A stretch of DNA of 12,757 nt from Bacillota bacterium. GTDB taxonomy: Bacteria > Bacillota > Clostridia > Saccharofermentanales > DTU023. This document shows, in pieces, positions 7,657 to 12,757 of this stretch. Within the stretch, counting starts at the first letter, position 1; each line of letters starts with the position of its first letter. The notes below the pieces were generated by a model. The model saw only the letters and a program-made list of their open reading frames with translations, searched no databases and was not told the origin of the DNA. The stretch is taken from positions 1 to 12,757 of the forward strand of contig JAFAAL010000022.1 of assembly GCA_023426575.1 (NCBI GenBank), read 5' to 3'. The position numbers and the translations under genes were made by a program.

Positions 7657-8271
7657 ATGTCCTTGCGCGTTCTCTTAGCAGACGATGATGCCTTGGTCCT
7701 AGAGGCACTCACTACGATTCTTAAAGCTGACGGGATGGAGGTCGTCGCTCGCTGTCACGATGGACTCTCAGCAGTCGCTGAGTTTATGAAACTGCGCCCA
7801 GACATCCTCCTCATGGATATTCGGATGCCAGAGCTCAATGGGATCGAGGCGGCGGCCAAAATATTAAAAGACGCTCCCGAGGCCAGAATCCTCCTCCTCA
7901 CGACCTTTCAGGATCGAGAGTACATCGCCGAGGCTCTCGCCCTCGGCTGCAAGGGTTATCTCTTAAAGCAGAACTTTGCCTCTATCAACAGCTCGATCCG
8001 AGCGGTCGCCAGTGGCAACATCGTCTTCGACTCCATGGTAACTCGAGAACTCAGCACCTTGCCCCAGGTCAAGAGAGATCATCGCCTGAATGAACGCGAT
8101 GAAGAACTCTTGCGCCTCGTCGCCGAGGGGCTGAACAATTCAGAGATTGCAGAAAAACTCATGCTCAGTGAGGGCACAGTGAGAAACTATATCTCCCAGC
8201 TCTTGGACAAACTGGCCCTTCGCGATCGGACGCAGCTGGCGATATATTTTTACAAGAGGCTCTTGAGCTGA
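7657..8271 (+). CDS. LuxR/NarL-family response regulator (LnrK/YfiK-like)
   Basis: Cytoplasmic regulator of 204 residues. The receiver domain (about 3-118) has acidic D9-D10, phospho-acceptor D54 (LLMDIRMPELNG), T82-T83 and K104. The C-terminal LuxR-type HTH (about 143-200) contains the recognition region NNSEIAEKLMLSEGTVRNYI. ATG 7657 follows the kinase stop by 9 bases, with AGGGGG at 7646-7651 overlapping that stop, so the two are one operon. It should be phosphorylated by the preceding kinase and bind a dyad site; the inverted repeat at 6476-6489 is the obvious candidate. By analogy with LnrK it would activate the divergent exporter. No terminator hairpin is visible after its stop. Confidence 0.92.
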   Translation: MSLRVLLADDDALVLEALTTILKADGMEVVARCHDGLSAVAEFMKLRPDILLMDIRMPELNGIEAAAKILKDAPEARILLLTTFQDREYIAEALALGCKGYLLKQNFASINSSIRAVASGNIVFDSMVTRELSTLPQVKRDHRLNERDEELLRLVAEGLNNSEIAEKLMLSEGTVRNYISQLLDKLALRDRTQLAIYFYKRLLS

Positions 8272-8473
8272 ATTAAGGACAATAAAAGAAGAGCAAAATT
8301 TGTCTATTTTGGAATCGCTCGGAAGAATCAATCTTCGAAACGGATAAGAAATACGCGCGCTGCTGCCATCACATATCTTTTGATGATATCTTGGGAGCAA
8401 AGTGATATCGACAGGGGAAAAACACTATTGTATTCTACAACGAGCAGTGCTGGCTGTATAAACGGGACCATAA
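8272..8473. other. AT-richer segment without a recognisable gene
   Basis: About 200 bases between the regulator stop and the proC remnant, visibly richer in A and T than the flanking genes. It has no convincing start codon with ribosome site and no Rossmann glycine motif in any frame that could be the missing proC start. A plus-strand frame ends IVFYNEQCWLYKRDHKL then TAG at 8478-8480; it looks protein-like but I do not recognise it. Weak dyads are present (GAAGA/TCTTC near 8321-8335 and two GATATC sites), none followed by a T-run. Probably the scar of a deletion or replacement that removed the front of proC. Confidence 0.4.
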
Positions 8474-9112
8474 GCTCTAGAGGATCAGGCTCAGCTCGTC
8501 CGCGAGGCCGACATGATTGTCCTCGCCGTGAAGCCCTGGCAAAAGGAAGAAGTCTTAGCCCCTCTGGCCGAGCTCTTCCAAGGGAAGATCTTAATCTCAG
8601 TTCTCGCTGGCGGGACAAGTCACAGCGATCTTGCCAAGCTCTTGCCGGAGGGTGCGGAGATTCTCAGCACCATTCCCAATACCCCCGTGGCTGTCGGCCA
8701 GGGCATCTGGATCTGCTCTGCAGAGCACAGTCTGAGCAGCGAGAGTCAAAAAGTGTTCGAGGAGATTTTTGGCCAGACGGGGATTATCGAATATCACGAC
8801 GAGATGAGCCAAGACATTGCCAGTACAATTTCAGGCTGTGGCCCCGCCTATGCGGCCATGATCATCGAGGCCCTCGCCGACGTCGGCGTCTACTATGGCC
8901 TGAAGAGGGAAGAGGCGATCAGAATCTCTGCGCAGATGCTCGCGGGAACAGGCGCTTATGCCGCGCGGGGCGATGTCCCTCCCTCCGTGATGAAAGATCA
9001 GGTCTGCTCTCCAGGAGGTACGACGATCAAGGGAGTCCTCGCCCTCGAAGAGACGGGACTCAGAGCTTCCCTCCATGCTGCAATACAGGCAGTGATGGGG
9101 CCGCGAGATTAA
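8474..9112 (+). pseudogene. proC: Pyrroline-5-carboxylate reductase, 5'-truncated
   Basis: ProC reduces pyrroline-5-carboxylate to proline with NAD(P)H. The frame matches the family from about codon 55 onward: EADMIVLAVKP, then IPNTPVAVG, the dimerisation/active-site helices with SGCGPAYA (G110-Y113 counted from ATG 8513) and SPGGTTIKG (P167-T171). The product from ATG 8513 would be 199 residues, while ProC is usually about 265. The missing part is the N-terminal GxGxxG nucleotide-binding motif, and homology already runs upstream of ATG 8513 to a TAA at 8471-8473. So the gene has lost its 5' end rather than simply having a later start. The 3' end and its terminator are intact and no frameshift is seen inside, which suggests recent loss. 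A functional short protein is unlikely. Another proC copy may exist elsewhere. Confidence 0.8.
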
Positions 9113-9118
9113 ATGTTA

Positions 9119-9151
9119 AAAATGGCGGAGAGCAAGGGTCTCCGCCATTTT
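9119..9151. terminator. Bidirectional intrinsic terminator between proC and the hydrolase gene
   Basis: Perfect 13-bp stem: AAAATGGCGGAGA (9119-9131), 7-base loop, TCTCCGCCATTTT (9139-9151). The right arm runs into T-rich sequence on the plus strand and the left arm into T-rich sequence on the minus strand. It separates the convergent proC remnant and the hydrolase gene. Confidence 0.9.
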
Positions 9152-9162
9152 CAATTTTCTTC

Positions 9163-9705
9163 TTACTTAATGAGGCCCGAGAAGAACTTAAAATCAGGGG
9201 TCCCCGCCTCGCCGAGCGCCTCAAAGAGGAGAGTTTCCGCATTCGTCACCCAGGCACCCGCGCGGGCAAAATTTTCTAGCGCATTCTCCTTATTAGCGAT
9301 CGTCCTCGAACTGACGGCGTCCCTGGGCACAAAGACCTCATAGCCCGCCGCCATCAGGTCTAGAACGCTCTGGTAGACACAGATGTGCGTCTCAGCGCCT
9401 GTCACGATGATTTGCCTCTTGCCAGAGGCCTCAAGCGCTGCGGCCACCTCTGGCACATAGGCTGTGAACTTGATTTTCTCAATGATTGGAAGCTTTGTCG
9501 CAGAGATCTCAAGCTCTGGCACGGTCGCGCCGAGCCCGCGAGGATATTGCTCGGTCACGAGAATCGGCATCCCATAGTGGAGGGCCATCTTCTGGAGCAC
9601 ATTCGTATAGCGGATGAGGCTCTCGGGCTCAGCCAGCACCGGCACGAGCCGCTCTTGCAGATCAATGATCAGGAGCAGGGCGTCCTCTTTACGAAAGCGC
9701 ATCAT
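9163..9705 (-). CDS. Isochorismatase-family cysteine hydrolase
   Basis: Cytosolic hydrolase of 180 residues. The catalytic triad of the family is visible: D15 (LLIIDLQERL), K79 (EKIKFTAY) and C109 (GAETHICVYQ), followed by the AGYEVFVPRDAVSSR region at 120-134. The sequence is closest to the ISOC1/YcaC-like group; nicotinamidase-type metal ligands are not evident, so I do not call it PncA, and there is no siderophore locus to suggest true isochorismatase. Its ATG overlaps the stop of the acetyltransferase gene (ATGA), with GAGAGGGA upstream, so the two are translationally coupled. The start could also be the second Met. It ends 11 bases before the terminator stem. Substrate unknown. Confidence 0.85.
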   Translation of the reverse strand: MMRFRKEDALLLIIDLQERLVPVLAEPESLIRYTNVLQKMALHYGMPILVTEQYPRGLGATVPELEISATKLPIIEKIKFTAYVPEVAAALEASGKRQIIVTGAETHICVYQSVLDLMAAGYEVFVPRDAVSSRTIANKENALENFARAGAWVTNAETLLFEALGEAGTPDFKFFSGLIK

Positions 9706-10241
9706 AGACGGATCCCTCTCTCTTTCTCATAGTCCTCGCGCGTGATCAGAAATTCCATGATCTCCCCCTCATGACTCGTGATCTGGAAGCCGTGCGCGAG
9801 ATGGAGCGCAATCGCTGCCTTGCGATGATCCTCGAAGAAGTTATGGACGGCAGGGGCACCAAGCCTGGCAAAAGCCACCTCCAAAAGCTCTTCCAGCGCA
9901 TCATTTGAATAACCCCGCCCACGCTCTGAGGCGGAGACGATGATGCCCATCTCATACCAGGGCTTGCCAGGAACTTCGCGGACATTGACCTCACCGATGA
10001 ACTCATCGTTGTCGCTGCGCACGATATAAGCGTAAAAGCGTAAGGGTTCCTGCCCGATATAGTGCTGGTAGAAGGCTTGCCAATCCTCCGGGGGGAAGGA
10101 GACACAACCCGTCTCAGGATCGATTCTTTCGTGTTGATGACCACGGTTATAGCTCATCGTCTCAGGCTCAGATAATAACTGTTGACGGTAGGATAGTTCC
10201 TCAAAAGTAGGGACATGTAGATAGACAGATTTTTGAGACAT
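9702..10241 (-). CDS. GNAT-family N-acetyltransferase
   Basis: Acetyl-CoA-dependent acetyltransferase of 179 residues, substrate unknown. The GNAT core is visible: strand 4 EMGIIVS at 97-103, then the pyrophosphate-binding loop ERGRGYSNDAL at 106-116 (R/Q-x-x-G-x-G/A pattern), and the C-terminal NFFEDHRKAAIALHLAHGF at 134-152, typical of the RimJ/RimL-like group. An N-terminal stretch SEPETMSYN at 24-32 precedes the core. ATG 10241 is supported by GGGAGG at 10253-10248, and TGTTAAAAT upstream serves as an extended -10. First gene of a two-gene unit with the hydrolase, so the two products may act on related small molecules; that is inference. Confidence 0.85.
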   Translation of the reverse strand: MSQKSVYLHVPTFEELSYRQQLLSEPETMSYNRGHQHERIDPETGCVSFPPEDWQAFYQHYIGQEPLRFYAYIVRSDNDEFIGEVNVREVPGKPWYEMGIIVSASERGRGYSNDALEELLEVAFARLGAPAVHNFFEDHRKAAIALHLAHGFQITSHEGEIMEFLITREDYEKERGIRL

Positions 10242-10265
10242 CTAGGACCTCCCAAATTTTTCTTC

Positions 10266-10274
10266 ATTTTAACA
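10266..10274 (-). promoter_or_regulatory. Extended -10 promoter of the acetyltransferase/hydrolase operon
   Basis: Minus strand reads TGTTAAAAT. Predicted start near 10259, leaving a leader of about 18 nt that contains GGGAGG. No clear -35. The divergent yaaA -10 hexamer lies only 31 bp away. Confidence 0.5.
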
Positions 10275-10299
10275 TCTTCTCTATCTAGCTGCTTCCCCC

Positions 10300-10308
10300 T
10301 GCTATAAT
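10300..10308 (+). promoter_or_regulatory. Extended -10 promoter of yaaA
   Basis: TGCTATAAT, a perfect extended -10 identical to that of udk. Predicted start near 10315, giving a leader of about 20 nt with AGGAGG at 10317-10322. No good -35 is seen. Confidence 0.65.
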
Positions 10309-10334
10309 CTGAGGACAGGAGGGAGCGCTATCGC

Positions 10335-11054
10335 ATGAAAATCATCTTTTCACCAGCTAAGACAATGGATCTCACAGTGCTGGAGACAGGTCACTGCCAG
10401 ATGGACGATGCCAGTCGACAGATTATCGCGGCGGTCCGCAGCCTCGACAGAGATGAGGTCGGACTAGCGCTGAAGATTAAAGGTGAGCTCCTCGAGCAGG
10501 TCTACATGAACTATCAAAATTTCGGAGAGGAGATCGCCCCCGCCATCGATCTCTATGCCGGTATGAGCTTCCAACAATTGGCACGCTCCGAGAAGAAGGT
10601 ACGCCAATATCTCGCTGAACATCTCCTGATCCTCTCGGCACTCTATGGCCCTCTCCGTGCAGACGATATGATCTCTCCCTATCGGCTCGATATGCAGGCG
10701 CGAATTCAGCTCTCCGACAAATCTCTTGTGAGCTACTGGCGCGAGCAATTCGCTGCCAGATTTTACGAGCGATATGCGAGCCCCGATGAGCTGATCATCA
10801 ATCTTGCGAGTCAAGAATTCTCATCCCTGATTCCCCGCAGTGCAGATTGGCTCGACATCGATATCGGCAAGGTGGTTGCAGGCAAGATCAAGCGTCACTC
10901 CACTACGGCCAAGAAGGGAAGAGGACTTCTCCTCAACGAGATGGCGCGACAGCAGATCGAGGAAATAGATGAACTGAAGAAGCTCAATAAAACTCTCAAA
11001 TACCGTCCCGAATTTTCAAGCGAGAAGAGCCTCTTCTTCAGCCTCGAAGAATAG
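10335..11054 (+). CDS. yaaA: YaaA/UPF0246 peroxide-stress family protein
   Basis: Cytosolic protein of 239 residues (E. coli YaaA is about 258). Family motifs in order: SPAKTMD at 6-12, DLYAGMSFQQL at 72-82, ALYGPLRADDMISPYRLDM at 102-120, INLASQEF at 155-162 and KKGRGLLLNEMARQQI at 193-208. In E. coli YaaA belongs to the OxyR response, lowers free intracellular iron and limits Fenton damage under peroxide; the fold binds DNA. The role here is by family. ATG 10335 has AGGAGG at 10317-10322, spacing 12, slightly long. The gene ends in TAG just before a decayed ybgA relic in the same frame. Its promoter region is shared back-to-back with the acetyltransferase operon. Confidence 0.9.
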   Translation: MKIIFSPAKTMDLTVLETGHCQMDDASRQIIAAVRSLDRDEVGLALKIKGELLEQVYMNYQNFGEEIAPAIDLYAGMSFQQLARSEKKVRQYLAEHLLILSALYGPLRADDMISPYRLDMQARIQLSDKSLVSYWREQFAARFYERYASPDELIINLASQEFSSLIPRSADWLDIDIGKVVAGKIKRHSTTAKKGRGLLLNEMARQQIEEIDELKKLNKTLKYRPEFSSEKSLFFSLEE

Positions 11055-11084
11055 GGGAATGGTGCTAGCCCTGCCTCGAAAAAT

Positions 11085-11327
11085 GACAAAAGAGCAGAAT
11101 ATGAGGAGAAGCCAGAGCGCGGCGCCATTCTCAATGCCATGATTCATGTCTGGGGACACTATAAGAAAAGAGCGACAGCCGAAGAAAAAGAGACCTACCT
11201 CGAGCTTGTGAAACAATTTGAACAAGGATTTATCCCAGAGAAGACAGTCTGGAATTACCTCCATGAACTTTTAGGGTGATATCCAGATCTTTACCTCGAG
11301 CAGTCCACGATCTGGGAAGAGTTCTAG
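11085..11327 (+). pseudogene. YbgA-like DUF1722 gene relic with in-frame stop
   Basis: In the same frame as yaaA and after its TAG, the translation contains GAILNAMIHVWGHYKK, then RATAEEKETYLELVKQF, then KTVWNYLHELLG, a TGA at 11277-11279, and YPDLYLEQSTIWEEF before TAG 11325-11327. This matches the C-terminal half of DUF1722 (YbgA) proteins, where I recall an (I/V)WGYFKK core, an acidic helix and a final YP..YL..S segment. Similarity on both sides of the TGA indicates a nonsense change, possibly CGA (Arg) to TGA. The N-terminal half is missing, and the left limit is approximate. No ribosome site precedes the first in-frame ATG (11136). DUF1722 function is poorly known; YbgA is sometimes fused to DUF523 or tied to photolyase loci. 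Confidence 0.6.
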
Positions 11328-11354
11328 AGCGAGTGCCTAGACTGCCTTTCTCCT

Positions 11355-11370
11355 CAAAATTTTAATTTTG
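11355..11370. promoter_or_regulatory. AT-rich perfect palindrome in the promoter of the secreted protein gene
   Basis: CAAAATT-TT-AATTTTG, 7-base perfect arms, immediately upstream of and touching the extended -10 of the next gene. It could be a repressor operator. Its low complexity makes a chance palindrome possible. Confidence 0.4.
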
Positions 11371-11377
11371 ATACAAT
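11369..11377 (+). promoter_or_regulatory. Extended -10 promoter of the secreted protein gene
   Basis: TGATACAAT. Transcription is predicted near 11384, leaving about 26 nt of leader with GAGGAGG at 11397-11403. No consensus -35 is visible at the right spacing. Confidence 0.55.
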
Positions 11378-11409
11378 GTACATAAAGAGAAGATTTGAGG
11401 AGGTTTCCC

Positions 11410-12612
11410 ATGCGTCGCTTACTCGTATTCGCCCTGGCGGTCATGATGACCTTATCTCTTGCTATCCACGTTGAAGCAAAGGGAAAAAAGAAGGTTCTGG
11501 AACAATATGGTCCTGTCGAGGACTGGACCTTCACTCTCTCCAATTTGACGGACGAAATCTCGCGTCTCAAGAAGGATCATCCCGAGGCCACCCATCTTGA
11601 GATTCTCTATGCCGATGCAGAGGAGATCGTCTTCAAGATAGGCCTTCCACCTCTCAGTCAAAGTCAATCAGAAATGGGAGAGGCGCTCTATAGCTACCAG
11701 CTCAAGGGGAAGAAGCTGAGACGCCTTGAGCAGGACGGCTCCATCCGGCAGATCATCCAATATCGAGAGCTGCGCTATCGGATTGTCGAGACAGAGCAAA
11801 GATCGAACCGCCTAGAAAGATACAAGGACGGCAAGTGGCAGAAGATCAGAGAGGACAAGCCGAGCCGCGATGCCAAGCTCTACGCTCACAAAGACGGACT
11901 CTACTACATCAACTTCCTGATCGACTCTAAGAATGAGGACTATGCCCTCCTGAAGATCTACAATCTGGAGAAGAGCGACAGCCGCCCCATCTTCAGTAAA
12001 AAAGTGCAGAGAGTGATGTTCTCACCGATCTTTTCAACGGGGAATTATCAGGGTGAATGCGTTGACGTTGAGGGACTGATCTATTTGTCTGCAGAAGCCG
12101 ACGACGATCAGATTACTTTTTTGACCATCCAAGATCGTTTGACGCGTCTTTATAAAGTCAACGAGAACGCAGTACGCCAATACGAGATGCCCTTTCCCCT
12201 CGATAAGTGCCGCCTGATCGACAAGAAGCTGATCCTCGGTGATTTCACAGTCCTCGGCAGAGGAATGAATATCCGTCCGACCGCCTTCTATGTCGAGGGC
12301 AGTCAAATCTCAAAACTTAAAAAGAAGCTAAAAGTAGAAGATATCCCGGACATCAGTCAGATTGTCTCTTACTCCCTAGGGAAAATGATAAGAGTTCAAA
12401 AAGATCTCTACCTTTACGCAGGCTATGGCGCCAGTGACCTTCCGGGACTCTTTGCCGTGAGCTTAAAAGATGGGCGTATCAGCGAGCAGCAAGTGCGCGA
12501 CAGCGATTTTATGTCCGTCTTCAAAACAGAGGACGGACAGATCTACATCTACGGCTCGTCCTTGATGCAAGAGCAGTATCCCGGAGTCTGGCTCCTGGAT
12601 CAAAAGAAGTAG
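11410..12612 (+). CDS. Secreted protein of unknown family, possible beta-propeller
   Basis: Product of 400 residues that I do not recognise. It starts with a clear Sec signal peptide: MRR, a hydrophobic core LLVFALAVMMTLSLAI and a probable cleavage after VEA (residue 23), leaving a lysine-rich mature start KGKKK. There is no lipobox Cys and no C-terminal anchor or sortase motif. The mature part is rich in charged residues and contains several strand-like segments at roughly regular intervals, each an aromatic LY/IY pair followed by a polar loop (ALYSYQLKG, GLYYINFLID, LIYLSAEAD, DLYLYAGYG, QIYIYGSSL). This could be a beta-propeller of the kind found in Firmicute surface proteins, which is inference only. 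ATG 11410 follows GAGGAGG by 6 bases; an upstream TTG at 11395 is rejected. It ends 5 bases from the convergent kdpE-like gene with no terminator between. Confidence 0.8.
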   Translation: MRRLLVFALAVMMTLSLAIHVEAKGKKKVLEQYGPVEDWTFTLSNLTDEISRLKKDHPEATHLEILYADAEEIVFKIGLPPLSQSQSEMGEALYSYQLKGKKLRRLEQDGSIRQIIQYRELRYRIVETEQRSNRLERYKDGKWQKIREDKPSRDAKLYAHKDGLYYINFLIDSKNEDYALLKIYNLEKSDSRPIFSKKVQRVMFSPIFSTGNYQGECVDVEGLIYLSAEADDDQITFLTIQDRLTRLYKVNENAVRQYEMPFPLDKCRLIDKKLILGDFTVLGRGMNIRPTAFYVEGSQISKLKKKLKVEDIPDISQIVSYSLGKMIRVQKDLYLYAGYGASDLPGLFAVSLKDGRISEQQVRDSDFMSVFKTEDGQIYIYGSSLMQEQYPGVWLLDQKK

Positions 12613-12617
12613 AGAAG

Positions 12618-12757
12618 CTACTCCACCCTCAGCATCCGATAGCCGACGCCGACGTGCGTCTGAATGTACTGGGGCGAATTGTCTTCAGCCTCTAATTTCT
12701 TACGTAGCGTCGCCATGAAGACGCGCAGCGAGGAGACATCATTGTCCCAGGAGCGCC
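12618..12757 (-). CDS. kdpE: KdpE-like response regulator, C-terminal end (partial)
   Basis: Minus-strand frame entering from the right edge and ending at TAG (12620-12618). The 45 or so visible residues are the recognition helix and wing of an OmpR-type winged helix: WDNDVSSLRVFMATLRKKLE, then YIQTHVGVGYRM. LRVFMATLRKKLE plus THVGVGYRM is closer to KdpE (potassium-transport regulator) than to PhoB or WalR. The receiver domain and start lie outside the window, so the KdpE label is a best guess within the family. It converges on the secreted protein gene. Confidence 0.65.
   Translation of the reverse strand, partial: RSWDNDVSSLRVFMATLRKKLEAEDNSPQYIQTHVGVGYRMLRVE

Noticed and set aside
8319..8341. 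Hairpin near GAAGA/TCTTC as a terminator for the kinase/regulator operon
   Set aside because: The stem is short with a bulge and no T-run follows.
8474..8486. CTCTAGAGGATC at the proC junction resembles the XbaI-BamHI part of cloning-vector polylinkers
   Set aside because: Only 12 bases match and the vector sequence does not continue on either side. In frame, the bases read plausibly into the ProC sequence (LEDQAQLVREAD), so chance is the simpler explanation.
8380..9279. 299-residue plus-strand frame over proC
   Set aside because: Arg/Ser-rich translation typical of an out-of-frame shadow; the overlapping frame has clear ProC motifs.
11277..11279. TGA in the ybgA relic as recoded Trp or selenocysteine
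   Set aside because: TGA ends several intact genes here (phoU tail, acetyltransferase, first permease) and Trp is encoded by TGG. No SECIS-like hairpin is evident, and the gene also lacks its N-terminal half.

Overview
The window looks like a chromosomal stretch of a moderately GC-rich member of the Bacillota (Firmicutes). The support is strong purine-rich Shine-Dalgarno sites (AGGAGG, GGGAGG), tight operons with short gaps, TGn-extended -10 promoters, an ABC transporter/two-component pairing of Bacillus type, and a Pho sensor kinase with the HAMP-PAS layout and length of Gram-positive PhoR. Genus cannot be given from the sequence alone. No tRNA, rRNA, CRISPR array, transposase or phage gene is visible.

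Layout. (1) 1-2568, plus: the last 27 codons of a probable phoU, then a PhoB/PhoP-type response regulator and a PhoR-type sensor kinase, each overlapping the next; this is the end of a phosphate-starvation operon. (2) 2565-3182, minus: uridine kinase (udk), its stop codon overlapping that of phoR. (3) 3213-6396, minus: a three-gene ABC exporter operon (ATPase, permease, permease). (4) 6508-8271, plus: a divergent DesK/LiaS-class sensor kinase and a LuxR/NarL-class response regulator. Blocks 3 and 4 together have the gene content of the Bacillus subtilis linearmycin-resistance module LnrJK-LnrLMN (YfiJKLMN). Their 111-bp divergent promoter region holds a perfect inverted repeat placed where one regulator could act on both sides. 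(5) 8272-9112: an AT-richer segment with no recognisable gene, then proC lacking its NAD(P)-binding N terminus. (6) 9113-10241, minus: a bidirectional terminator, an isochorismatase-family hydrolase and a GNAT acetyltransferase with coupled translation. (7) 10335-11327, plus: yaaA, then a decayed relic of a YbgA/DUF1722 gene with an in-frame TGA. (8) 11410-12612, plus: a secreted protein of unknown family. (9) 12618-12757, minus: the C-terminal end of a KdpE-like response regulator running off the window.

The most interesting parts are the transporter/two-component module with its operator and an apparently leaderless kinase mRNA, the two 5'-truncated gene remnants (proC and ybgA), and the orphan secreted protein behind a palindrome-bearing promoter. 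The window otherwise consists of known families; I did not find a clearly new multi-gene system.
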